64,000 nucleotides of DNA from Methylobacterium sp. Leaf108 (lineage in GTDB: Bacteria > Pseudomonadota > Alphaproteobacteria > Rhizobiales > Beijerinckiaceae), in assembly GCF_001423265.1 (NCBI RefSeq), contig NZ_LMND01000034.1:62001-126000 (forward strand), read 5' to 3'. How positions within the stretch are numbered: position 1 is the stretch's first letter; the number at the start of each line of letters is the position of its first letter. Under the pieces are notes generated by a model. It ran no database searches, had not been told where the DNA came from, and saw only the letters and a program-made list of their open reading frames with translations. Shown here one piece after another: positions 42,713 to 51,090 of the stretch. The position numbers and the translations under genes were made by a program.

Positions 42713-42777
42713 GCCCGGTTTTGGCATGAGCCGGGTTTTGGCATGAGCCGGGTTTTGGCATGAGCCGGGTTTTGGCT
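42710..42777 (+). repeat. Four 17-bp tandem repeats starting on the ftsX stop codon
   Basis: Unit TGAGCCGGGTTTTGGCA occurs at 42710, 42727, 42744 and 42761. Units 2 and 3 are identical, unit 1 differs at one base (CCC for CCG) and unit 4 at its last base. The TGA of unit 1 is the ftsX stop. Exact spacing shows a recent or homogenised duplication. Confidence 0.95.
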
Positions 42778-42913
42778 TGAAGCGCCCGTCCGCGAGCCCC
42801 AGTTCTCGCCAGGCGCCGATCGTCGGCCCGGCGGCGGGGTCTCATCCCCCATCCGGTGCAGGAGCGCCCGCTCGCGCCGACGCCTTGACCCACACCCTTC
42901 CTTCGGGTGAGCG

Positions 42914-42928
42914 TTAACGAGGCGTGAA
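42914..42928 (+). promoter_or_regulatory. CtrA-like box upstream of the YdcF-family gene
   Basis: TTAA-CGAGGCG-TGAA, one mismatch from TTAA-N7-TTAA, lies 60 bp before the start at 42989. It has the same mismatch position as the boxes upstream of divK and ftsE. Confidence 0.45.
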
Positions 42929-42988
42929 GCTTTTGCGGCAGAGAGTGGCGCCTCTGCAACGCCGCAATCGCGGCTATCCTCCGGGAGA

Positions 42989-43789
42989 ATGACCACTCGG
43001 ATGTCTGGCGACACCACCATCAGCCCGCGCGGCGCCTTCGGTTGGGCCTGGGACGAGGCGCCTCCGCGCGGCCCGGCCCTGTCAGCGCCGCCCGTGCGCA
43101 GCCGGCCACCGTCGGTCCAGGGGCGCGCCCTGAGGGGGGCGGCGGTCGTGGGCGGCATCGGCGTCGCGGCGCTGCTGGGTGGTTTTCTGAGCTTCGTCGC
43201 CTGCATCGACCGCGACGAGCGCGCGCTCTCCGAGCGGCCCGACGCCATCGTCGCCCTCACCGGCGGCGCCCAACGCATCGGCGACGCCATCGATCTCCTG
43301 GCCAGCGGCTATGGCCGGCGCCTGCTCATCACCGGGGTCAACGAGCGCACCAGCCGCGACGAGATCACCCGCCTGAACCCGAGCCAGCGCCACTGGATCG
43401 AGTGCTGCGTCGACCTCGACTACCGGGCCCGCAACACCATCGGGAACGCCATCGAGACCCGGCGCTGGATGCGGCTGCACCGCTTCAACACCGTGGCGGT
43501 GGTGACCTCGAACTATCACATGCCCCGCACGCTGATCGAACTCGACCACGCCCTGGCAGGCCGCGACCGGGTGGTGCCCCATCCCGTCGTCGCCGAGGGC
43601 GTCGGCCCGCATTGGTGGCAGAGCCCGGCCTCGACCCGGCTGCTCGCCTCGGAATACGTGAAGTTCCTGGTGGCCTGGGTCCGCACCCGTTTCGAGAACG
43701 ACCCCGAAACCTCGCGCGCTGCGGTCCTGATCGGCCGGCGCAAGCCCGTGCGGGTCGTGTCCGAGACGCTGATGCGCGAGAACGACTGA
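42989..43789 (+). CDS. YdcF/SanA-family (DUF218) membrane protein
   Basis: A 266-residue protein. A Pro/Arg-rich cytoplasmic part (1-45) precedes one membrane helix (GAAVVGGIGVAALLGGFLSF). The DUF218 domain follows: DAIVALTGGAQRIGDAIDLL, GYGRRLLITGVNERTSRDEI, ARNTIGNAIETRRWM and VVTSNYHMPRTLIELDHAL. Family members affect envelope permeability; the reaction is unknown. It lies downstream of ftsX across the tandem repeats and converges on the SURF1 gene. Confidence 0.88.
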   Translation: MTTRMSGDTTISPRGAFGWAWDEAPPRGPALSAPPVRSRPPSVQGRALRGAAVVGGIGVAALLGGFLSFVACIDRDERALSERPDAIVALTGGAQRIGDAIDLLASGYGRRLLITGVNERTSRDEITRLNPSQRHWIECCVDLDYRARNTIGNAIETRRWMRLHRFNTVAVVTSNYHMPRTLIELDHALAGRDRVVPHPVVAEGVGPHWWQSPASTRLLASEYVKFLVAWVRTRFENDPETSRAAVLIGRRKPVRVVSETLMREND

Positions 43790-43810
43790 CGTCCTTCAGT
43801 CGGACGACGG

Positions 43811-44554
43811 CTACGATCGGTCGTGCCTGCGCAGCACTTCGCGCAGGACGATCCACCCTCCCCCCGCCGCCATCAGCGCCAGCACATACCAGGTGACGGC
43901 GTAGACGAGGTGGTCGTTGCGGAAGGCGACCACCGTCAGCCCCCCCACCGGTAGTCCGCCGGGATTGGGCGTCGCATCGGCATCGACGAAATAAGGCGCG
44001 ACGCGTGTGAGCCCGCGGGCGGCGGCGATGGCCGCCACGTCGCGGGAATACCAGCGCTCGCCCGCCGGATCGTTCGACCGCAGGAAGGCACCGCCCGGTT
44101 CGCTCAGGCGCAGGAGACCGGTCACCTGGGCCTCGTCCGGTCCCGGCTCCCGGCTCGCCGGCGCGCGCCGGTCCGGAGGCACGAAGCCGCGGTTGATCAG
44201 GATGGTCGTCCCGTCGGCTCGGCGCAGCGGCGTCACAACCCAGAAGCCGGGGCCGCGGTCCGTCACCGCCTGGACCAGCGTCTCGCGAGCGTGGAGGAAC
44301 ACACCCTCGGCGCGAACGCGGCGGTACTCGTCGCTCGCCCGAGTCGGCGCGGGCAGGTCGTCGGGAGCGGGCGCCGTCGCCGGCTCGGCCCGGATGCGGG
44401 CCTCCACGCGGGCGATCAGGTCCAGTTTCCAGACCCGGCGCTGGAGTTGCCAGGTTCCCAGCGCGACGCAGACCCCGCACACCGTCGCCGCCAGCAGCCC
44501 GAGGGTCGCCAGGGTTCGCAGCGAACCGCGGCGACGGTGGGGGATGCCCGCCAC
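43811..44554 (-). CDS. SURF1-family oxidase assembly protein
   Basis: A 247-residue membrane protein with helices at both ends (LATLGLLAATVCGVCVALGT and LVYAVTWYVLALMAAGGGWI) and a periplasmic domain between. SURF1 markers are GTWQLQRRVWKLDLIARVEA, FWVVTPLRRADGTTILINRG and the C-terminal HLVYAVTWYVLAL. It helps insert heme into heme-copper oxidases. Located 6 bp after cyoD, so it belongs to the cyo operon. Confidence 0.9.
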   Translation of the reverse strand: MAGIPHRRRGSLRTLATLGLLAATVCGVCVALGTWQLQRRVWKLDLIARVEARIRAEPATAPAPDDLPAPTRASDEYRRVRAEGVFLHARETLVQAVTDRGPGFWVVTPLRRADGTTILINRGFVPPDRRAPASREPGPDEAQVTGLLRLSEPGGAFLRSNDPAGERWYSRDVAAIAAARGLTRVAPYFVDADATPNPGGLPVGGLTVVAFRNDHLVYAVTWYVLALMAAGGGWIVLREVLRRHDRS

Positions 44555-44560
44555 GGCCGG

Positions 44561-44977
44561 TCAGGGCATGTGCTGCTTCATGTCCTCGGCCGACATCGGC
44601 ATCATGTTGGCGTTGAGGTGGTGCATCACCCACAGCGACCCGACCAGGGTGATCACCACGAGGGTCGCGGTGAAGATCAACGCCAGCACCGTCCAGCCAC
44701 CCTCCGAGCGGGTGTCCATGTGCAGGAAGTAGATCATGTGGACCACGACCTGGACCATGGCGAAGGCCATGACCACGAAGCCGGTGATGCGCGCGTTGCC
44801 GATGACGTCGCCCATCACCAGCCAGAACGGGATCGCCGTCAGGATCGCCGACAGCACGAAGCCCGTGACGTAGCCCCGGACCGAGCCGTGAGGTTCGCCC
44901 TCGACGCTGTCGTGGCCGTGGCCGTCCTTGGTCTGCGCGGCATCCGCCGCCGAATTCGCGCGCGTCGCCGAGCTCAT
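44561..44977 (-). CDS. cyoD: Cytochrome o ubiquinol oxidase subunit IV
   Basis: A 138-residue membrane subunit with three helices. A His/Glu-rich tail leads to GSVRGYVTGFVLSAILTAIP, then ITGFVVMAFAMVQVVVHMIY, FLHMDTRSEGGWTVLALIFT and WVMHHLNANMMP, the CyoD pattern. Start ATG 44977 overlaps the cyoC stop by 4 bp. Confidence 0.95.
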   Translation of the reverse strand: MSSATRANSAADAAQTKDGHGHDSVEGEPHGSVRGYVTGFVLSAILTAIPFWLVMGDVIGNARITGFVVMAFAMVQVVVHMIYFLHMDTRSEGGWTVLALIFTATLVVITLVGSLWVMHHLNANMMPMSAEDMKQHMP

Positions 44978-45606
44978 TTCAGGGTCCCCATCAGGTAGAC
45001 GAAGGTGAAGACGCCGATCCAGATCACGTCGAGGAAGTGCCAGAACATCGACAGGCACATCAGCCGGCGCTTGTTGTCGACCTCGAGCCCGCGCACCCCG
45101 ACCTGGATCATGAGGACGGCGAGCCAGACGATGCCGAGGGAGACATGCAGCCCGTGCGTCCCGACCAGCACGAAGAAGGAGGACAGGAAGGCGCTGCGCT
45201 GAGGCGTCGCCCCCTCGTGGATCAGGTGGGCGAACTCGTAGATCTCGAGACAGACGAAGACGATGCCGAACAGGCCGGTGAGGCCGAGCCACAGGAGCGT
45301 CGCGGCCCGCCGGTCCTTCTGCATCTCCAGCATCGCAAAGCCGTAGGTGATGGAGGAGAACAGCAGCATGGCGGTGTTGAGCGCCACGAGCTTGAGGTCG
45401 AACAGGTCCGCTGGCGACGGGCCGGCGGCGTAGTTGCGCCCCACCACCGCATGCGTCGCGAACAGGACCGCGAAGATGAGGCAGTCGCTCATCAGGTAGA
45501 GCCAGAACCCGATCAGGGTCGCGGGCGCATGGGGATGGTCCTCGGTCTCGTAGAACCGGAGGGCTTCCTCCTCGCCGGAGGTCGCGGTGTCGGCCTGGGT
45601 CGCCAT
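44974..45606 (-). CDS. cyoC: Cytochrome o ubiquinol oxidase subunit III
   Basis: A 210-residue subunit with five helices. LIGFWLYLMSDCLIFAVLFA, LFSSITYGFAMLEMQKDRRA and VLVGTHGLHVSLGIVWLAVL are CyoC segments; the C-terminal MFWHFLDVIWIGVFTFVYLM is conserved. It starts 5 bp after the cyoB stop and overlaps cyoD. Confidence 0.96.
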   Translation of the reverse strand: MATQADTATSGEEEALRFYETEDHPHAPATLIGFWLYLMSDCLIFAVLFATHAVVGRNYAAGPSPADLFDLKLVALNTAMLLFSSITYGFAMLEMQKDRRAATLLWLGLTGLFGIVFVCLEIYEFAHLIHEGATPQRSAFLSSFFVLVGTHGLHVSLGIVWLAVLMIQVGVRGLEVDNKRRLMCLSMFWHFLDVIWIGVFTFVYLMGTLK

Positions 45607-45611
45607 GTCGA

Positions 45612-47615
45612 TCAGGCCTGTCTTGCCATCAGCCGCGTCCGCTCGCCCTCGGCCCGCACGACGGCGTCGGCGGGGATGTCGAAGTCGCGGTCATAGTTGA
45701 AGGTGTGGGCAATGGAGACCACGAGGATCGCGACGAAGCTGACCGCCGCCAGCGGCCACATGTACCAGATCATCGCGAACGAGAAGACGGTGCTGAGGCC
45801 GCCGAGGATCACGCCGGTCGCGGTGTTGCGCGGCATGTGGATCGCCTTGAATCCGGTGAGCGGACGGCTGTAGCCGCGCCGCTTCATGTCCGACCACGCA
45901 TCGTGGTCGTGGATGACCGGCGTGAAGGCGAAGTTGTAGTCCGGCGGCGGCGAGGCCGTCGACCATTCGAGCGTGCGGCCGCCCCACGGATCGCCGGTGA
46001 GGTCGCGCAGTTCGTCGCGCCGGCGGTAGCTGACGACGAGCTGGACGATGAACGAGAGGATGCCGAGCAGGATCAGCACCGAGCCGATCGCCGCGACCAC
46101 GAACCAGATCTGGAGCGAGGGGTCCTCGATCCGGTTGAGGCGGCGCGTGACGCCCATCAGGCCCAGCAGGTAGAGTGGCATGAAGGCGACGTAGAAGCCG
46201 GTCAGCCAGAACCAGAACGACATCTTCCCCCAGAACGGATCGAGCTTGTACCCGAACGCCTTGGGGAACCAGTAGGTGATGCCGGCGAACATGCCGAACA
46301 CGACGCCGCCGATGATGACGTTGTGGAAATGCGCCACCAGGAACAGGCTGTTGTGGAGCACGAAGTCGGCCGGGGGCACCGCCAGCAGCACGCCGGTCAT
46401 GCCGCCAATGACGAAGGTCACCATGAACCCGAGCGTCCACAGCATCGGCACCTCGAACCGGATGCGGCCGCGGTACATCGTGAACAGCCAGTTGAAGATC
46501 TTGGCCCCCGTCGGGATCGAGATGATCATCGTCGTGATGCCGAAGAACGAATTCACCGAGGCGCCCGAGCCCATCGTGAAGAAGTGGTGCAACCAAACGA
46601 GGTAGGCGAGGATGGTGATGACCACCAGCGCGTAGACCATCGAGGCGTAGCCGAACAGGCGCTTGGACGAATAGGTCGAGACGATCTCGGAGAACACGCC
46701 GAAGGCCGGCAGGATCAGGATGTAGACTTCCGGGTGACCCCAGATCCAGATCAGGTTCACGTACATCATCGGGTTGCCGCCGAGATCGTTCGTGAAGAAG
46801 TGCGTGCCGACGTAGCGGTCGAGGGAGAGCAGCGCCAGGACGGCGGTGAGGATCGGGAAGGCGGCCACGATCAGCACGTTGGTGCAGAGCGAGGACCACA
46901 CGAAGATCGGCAGCTTCATCATGGTCATGCCGGGCGCGCGCATCTTCACGATGGTGGCGATCAGGTTGATGCCCGACAGGAGCGTCCCGACGCCGGCGAT
47001 CTGCAGCGCCCAGATGTAGTAGTCGACCCCGACGCCGGGACTGGAATCGGCCCCCGACAGCGGCGGCATGGCGAGCCAGCCGGTGCGGGCGAATTCACCC
47101 ACGAACAGCGAGGCCATCACGGTGGCCGCCCCGCTCGCCGTCATCCAGAAGCTGAGGTTGTTGAGGAAGGGGAAGGCGACGTCGCGCGCGCCGATCTGAA
47201 GCGGGATGACGTAATTCATCAGGCCCGTGACCAGCGGCATCGCCACGAAGAAGATCATGATCACGCCATGGGCCGTGAAGATCTGGTCGTAGTGGTGCGG
47301 CGGCAGGTAGCCCTCGCCGCCACCGGAGGCCAGCGCCTGCTGGCTGCGCATCAGGAGCGCGTCGGAGAATCCGCGCAGCAACATCACGAGCGCCATCACG
47401 ATGTACATGATGCCGATCTTCTTGTGGTCGACGGATGTCAGCCAGTCGCGCCACAGCGGCCCCCACCAGCGGAAGTAGGTCATGATGCCCAGAAGCGCCG
47501 CGCCGCCGAGCGCGACCATGGCGAAGGTCACGATCAGGATCGGGTCGTGGAGCGGAATGGCGTCCCAGGTCAGTCGCCCGAAGACGAGCGTCTGAAGGTC
47601 CGGATTGGAGAACAT
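45612..47615 (-). CDS. cyoB: Cytochrome o ubiquinol oxidase subunit I
   Basis: A 667-residue heme-copper oxidase core that reduces O2 to water with ubiquinol and pumps protons. The CuB His and cross-linked Tyr lie in WGHPEVYILILPAFG, with the His pair in WLHHFFTMGSG. The heme ligand region is LVAHFHNVIIGGVVFGMFAG. HGVIMIFFVAMPLVTGLMNY and the long N-terminal helix before SVDHKKIGIMYIVMALVMLL mark the CyoB type. It is in the cyoA-B-C-D order, 36 bp after cyoA. Confidence 0.98.
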   Translation of the reverse strand: MFSNPDLQTLVFGRLTWDAIPLHDPILIVTFAMVALGGAALLGIMTYFRWWGPLWRDWLTSVDHKKIGIMYIVMALVMLLRGFSDALLMRSQQALASGGGEGYLPPHHYDQIFTAHGVIMIFFVAMPLVTGLMNYVIPLQIGARDVAFPFLNNLSFWMTASGAATVMASLFVGEFARTGWLAMPPLSGADSSPGVGVDYYIWALQIAGVGTLLSGINLIATIVKMRAPGMTMMKLPIFVWSSLCTNVLIVAAFPILTAVLALLSLDRYVGTHFFTNDLGGNPMMYVNLIWIWGHPEVYILILPAFGVFSEIVSTYSSKRLFGYASMVYALVVITILAYLVWLHHFFTMGSGASVNSFFGITTMIISIPTGAKIFNWLFTMYRGRIRFEVPMLWTLGFMVTFVIGGMTGVLLAVPPADFVLHNSLFLVAHFHNVIIGGVVFGMFAGITYWFPKAFGYKLDPFWGKMSFWFWLTGFYVAFMPLYLLGLMGVTRRLNRIEDPSLQIWFVVAAIGSVLILLGILSFIVQLVVSYRRRDELRDLTGDPWGGRTLEWSTASPPPDYNFAFTPVIHDHDAWSDMKRRGYSRPLTGFKAIHMPRNTATGVILGGLSTVFSFAMIWYMWPLAAVSFVAILVVSIAHTFNYDRDFDIPADAVVRAEGERTRLMARQA

Positions 47616-47651
47616 GCGATCGTCTCGCTCGCTGGTGTCCGCGACGTGTGG

Positions 47652-48890
47652 TCAGTTGTTCAACTGGGCGGGGGCGGAGCCGCCGTGGTTGTGGCCGCCA
47701 TGGTTCATGCCAGGTGAGTGACCCTGATGCGGATTGGTCTTTTCCAACTTGTCCTGGCCGGGCTCGTCCTTGCCTGAGCCGTCGCGCGAGCCGCCCGAGG
47801 TCACGCCCTGGGGCTTGTGACCGTCGCGCGATTCGCGCCCGGAGGCGGGGAAGGTGGCGCCCACGGCCTCGTCGCCCTGCTCGGCGTGGCGGTTGTCGTA
47901 GCGCAGGCGGTCGCGGTTGGCCTGGCTGTCCTTGCCGGCGCCGCCCATGGCGTCGATGTGCATCATCTCGTGCATGCACATCTTGCCGGGCAGCACGCAC
48001 ATGTTGAGCGCAGCCTTGTAGAGCCCCTCCTCGACGGACGCGAAATAGCGGACCGGCTCGGCCTCCGTCGGCTTTTCGAGGGCGATGTAGGCGTCGCGGC
48101 TCAAGGGCTTGCCCTCGCCCTTCACCTTGGCGACCCATTCGTCGAACGCCTCGCGCTTGAGGCCGTGGAACTTGAAGTTCATCCGCGAGAAGCCGGAGCC
48201 GCTGTAGTTGGCGGAGAAGCCGTCGAAGATCCCGGCCTTGTTGATCACGGCGTGGAGCTTCGTCTCCATGCCGGGCATGGCGTAGATCTGGCCCGCGAGC
48301 GCGGGAATGAAGAACGAGTTCATCACGCTGGCCGAGGTGATCTTAAAGGTGATCGGCACGTCGACGGGAGCGGCCAGCTCGTTGACAGTGGCGATTCCCT
48401 GATCGGGATAGAAGAACAGCCATTTCCAATCGAGGGCGACGACCTCCACCGTGATCGGCTTAACATCGGCCGGCAGCGGGCGCTTGGCGTCGAGCCTGTC
48501 CAGGGGCCGGTAGGGATCGAGGGTGTGGGTGCTGATCCAGGTCAGCGCGCCGAGGGCGATGACGATGGCCAAAGGCGCCGCCCAGATCACCACTTCGAGC
48601 TGGGTCGAATGGTGCCAATCGGGATCGTAGGTCGCTTCCGTGTTCGATGCGCGGTAGCGCCAGGCAACGAGCGCGGTCAGCGCGATCACCGGCACGATGA
48701 TCAGGAGCATCAGGCCGGTGGAGGCGAGGATCAGGTCGCGCTGGCGCATGGCGATGTCGCCGGACGGCTGCATCAGCACGACGTTGCAGCCCGACAGCAC
48801 GACGGCGAGGGCCGCGAGCGCGAGGCATCGCACGGGGCCGCGCCTTGACAGGTCGCGCTTGGATCTGGGGAACATCCGATCTCTGGTCAT
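47652..48890 (-). CDS. cyoA: Cytochrome o ubiquinol oxidase subunit II with His-rich tail
   Basis: A 412-residue lipoprotein subunit. The signal ends in a lipobox (VVLSGCNVV), and two helices follow (LASTGLMLLIIVPVIALTAL and VVIWAAPLAIVIALGALTWI). The periplasmic cupredoxin-like domain lacks the CuA cysteines and histidines of cytochrome c oxidases, as expected for a quinol oxidase. After about residue 310 the protein continues well beyond the usual CyoA core with an acidic, Ser/Gly-rich and His-rich extension ending GHSPGMNHGGHNHGGSAP. ATG 48875 is an alternative start. First gene of the operon, divergent from the MFS gene. Confidence 0.95.
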   Translation of the reverse strand: MTRDRMFPRSKRDLSRRGPVRCLALAALAVVLSGCNVVLMQPSGDIAMRQRDLILASTGLMLLIIVPVIALTALVAWRYRASNTEATYDPDWHHSTQLEVVIWAAPLAIVIALGALTWISTHTLDPYRPLDRLDAKRPLPADVKPITVEVVALDWKWLFFYPDQGIATVNELAAPVDVPITFKITSASVMNSFFIPALAGQIYAMPGMETKLHAVINKAGIFDGFSANYSGSGFSRMNFKFHGLKREAFDEWVAKVKGEGKPLSRDAYIALEKPTEAEPVRYFASVEEGLYKAALNMCVLPGKMCMHEMMHIDAMGGAGKDSQANRDRLRYDNRHAEQGDEAVGATFPASGRESRDGHKPQGVTSGGSRDGSGKDEPGQDKLEKTNPHQGHSPGMNHGGHNHGGSAPAQLNN

Positions 48891-49183
48891 CGAGCGTGAA
48901 CGGCAACCTTGGCGCCGAGGGCACCGGGCGAGGGGTTTCCTGCGCTGCAACACGTCATTCCGCAAGTCCTGGTGCGCAAGCCCCGAGCCCGCGGCGCGAC
49001 GGCGCATGACCGGCATGGCGGAGACGTGACTCGCGGCGGAGCACCCGGGGCCGAGCACATGACACCGCTTCACCCCGACGCATCTTGCTGCGCTTTGACG
49101 CACGATCAGGCTGCCGCATAAGCGTTCCGAAACGGGGCCGCCACGGCGGGCCGCCGAATCAGTCACGCGAGCGATGGCGTCCC

Positions 49184-50521
49184 ATGAGCGCAGACCGAGC
49201 CCTGCCCACCTCCACGCCCCTCGAGCGCGACGTGCGGCAGACTACCAACGACGATCACAAGGTGGCACCGGGCGAGATCGCCATCGGCGTCGTGATCGGG
49301 CGCATGTCGGAGTACTTCGATTTCTTCGTCTACGGCATCGGCTCGGTGCTGGTGTTCCCCAAGGTGTTCTTTCCGTTCCTGGAGCCGCTGCAGGGCACGC
49401 TGGCCGCCTTCGCGATCTTCGCGCTGGCCTTCGTCGCGCGGCCCTTCGGCACCTTCCTGTTCATGGAGATCGGCCGCCGGCACGGTCGTGGCGTCAAGCT
49501 GACGACGGCCCTGTTCCTTTTGGGCGGATCGACGGCGGCGATCAGCTTCCTGCCGCGCTACGACCAGATCGGGGTCACCGCCATCCTGCTGCTGGCCGCC
49601 TTCCGGATCGGCCAGGGACTGGCGCTGGGCGGCGCCTGGGACGGCCTCGCCTCGCTCCTGGCGCTCAACGCCCCCAAGGAGCGGCGCGGCTGGTACGCGA
49701 TGATCCCGCAGCTCGGGGCACCGCTGGGCTTCATGCTGGCGAGCCTGCTGTTCGCGTTCTTCCTCATGAACATCTCCACCGAAGACTTCGTCGACTGGGG
49801 CTGGCGCTACCCGTTCTACGTGGCCTTCGCGGTCAACGTGGTCGCCCTGTTCGCGCGCCTGCGCCTCATCGCGACCGAGGAGTTCACGATGCTCCTCGAC
49901 CAGAGCGAACTGCTGCCGACACCGGTGGCGGAGGTCGTGCGGGTCAACGGCCGCGTCATCCTCATCGGCGCCTTCGTGCCGCTGGCGAGCTTCGCGCTGT
50001 TCCACCTCGTGACCGTGTTCCCGATCAGCTGGATCGTGCTCTACACCCAGCGCTCGGCCGGCGAGTTCCTGATGGTGCAGTTCGTGGGCGCCATGGTCTG
50101 CGCCGGGGCGGTCGTCGCTTCCGGGATCATCGCCGACCAGATCGGCCGCCGGCGGCTGCTGGAATTCGCCGCCGGCCTCGTCGGCCTTTTCGCGCTCGCC
50201 AGCATCGTGGCGCCGCTCCTGTTCGAGGAGAGCGCCATCGGCCAGACGATCTACGTGATCGTCGGCTTTGCCCTGCTCGGCCTCTCCTACGGGCAGAGCA
50301 CCGGTGCGGCGACCTCGAACTTTCCGGCCCGCTACCGCTACACCGGCGCGGCCCTCACATCGGACCTCGCCTGGCTCGTCGGCGCCGGATTCGCACCCCT
50401 GGTGGCACTGAGCCTGTCGAGCAGGTTCGGCCTCGCCTGCATCGGCCTCTACCTGCTCTCGGGCGCGATCTGCACCTTGGCGGCGGTCCGCTTCAACACG
50501 CCGGAGATGCGTGCGCGCTGA
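49184..50521 (+). CDS. MFS transporter (metabolite:H+ symporter type)
   Basis: A 445-residue transporter with about 12 helices. IGRMSEYFDFFVYGIGSVLV at the start of helix 1, PFGTFLFMEIGRRHGRGVKL at the 2-3 loop and AFRIGQGLALGGAWDGLASL match the metabolite:H+ symporter (ProP/ShiA/KgtP) subfamily. The second half has GIIADQIGRRRLLEFAAGLV at its 8-9 loop. The substrate is unknown. Start 49184 follows GGCGTCC; a longer frame upstream is Arg-rich and not transporter-like. It is divergent from cyoA across 293 bp and so may share regulation with the oxidase. Confidence 0.88.
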   Translation: MSADRALPTSTPLERDVRQTTNDDHKVAPGEIAIGVVIGRMSEYFDFFVYGIGSVLVFPKVFFPFLEPLQGTLAAFAIFALAFVARPFGTFLFMEIGRRHGRGVKLTTALFLLGGSTAAISFLPRYDQIGVTAILLLAAFRIGQGLALGGAWDGLASLLALNAPKERRGWYAMIPQLGAPLGFMLASLLFAFFLMNISTEDFVDWGWRYPFYVAFAVNVVALFARLRLIATEEFTMLLDQSELLPTPVAEVVRVNGRVILIGAFVPLASFALFHLVTVFPISWIVLYTQRSAGEFLMVQFVGAMVCAGAVVASGIIADQIGRRRLLEFAAGLVGLFALASIVAPLLFEESAIGQTIYVIVGFALLGLSYGQSTGAATSNFPARYRYTGAALTSDLAWLVGAGFAPLVALSLSSRFGLACIGLYLLSGAICTLAAVRFNTPEMRAR

Positions 50522-51090
50522 CGGCGGATTGCCTGATGCCGTGCTGAGCGTCACCCCTTTCGAGTCGTGGTGCTCACGTCTGAAGACTCTGGGACACGAA
50601 CGACGCTATTGCATCATCTTTCCGCAATCGTTCGTTCGCGGTCTTCGGCGTTGGCCTGCGGATGGTTTCGCTACGCGGGTCTTGCATCGACCCTCCGCAG
50701 ACCTCGCCCCATGGTCGAGGCCATCCCGTCTCGGGGGTCGACGCGGCGCCTCGTCCAATAGCCTTCCGCATTCGACGAACATCGCCTTCGTAGCGACGGT
50801 GGCGATCTCCGCTTTCCCTTCTCGCGATGAATGGCCGGTCGCTTCCAGATCATCCGCGCATGCGGACCGAATTCATCGCTCGTCAGTCGGCAAACGGCCG
50901 GACGACAGGGGTTGCAGTTGCGCAAATCGACCATACCTGTCGGCCGTAATCCTTGGCCTGAATCACGGTCCCGTTGCGCAAAGGCTCACGAAAACGACGT
51001 TGAACCTTTCTCAGGATTGCCAGTTAAGCTCGGCATTATCCCCGTGCGTCTTGGAGGTTTCCACAGCGGGACGGAGAAAGGATCGATCAC
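50522..51090. other. Long intergenic region upstream of the LOV kinase gene
   Basis: 569 bp without a convincing gene; the frames present use atypical codons and give low-complexity peptides. It is less GC-rich than the flanks. It carries two TTGCGCAA palindromes (50918-50925 and 50974-50981), the second within a 19-nt motif also found at 7082. A weak inverted repeat, CGACAGG...CCTGTCG, spans 50903-50942. Confidence 0.55.
50971..50989 (+). repeat. 19-nt dispersed motif with TTGCGCAA palindrome, copy 2
   Basis: CCGTTGCGCAAAGGCTCAC differs at one base from the copy at 7082-7100. It lies about 100 bp before the LOV kinase start. Confidence 0.4.

Noticed and set aside
42710..42777. Tandem repeats considered as a CRISPR array
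   Set aside because: Units are contiguous 17-mers without spacers and no cas genes are near.
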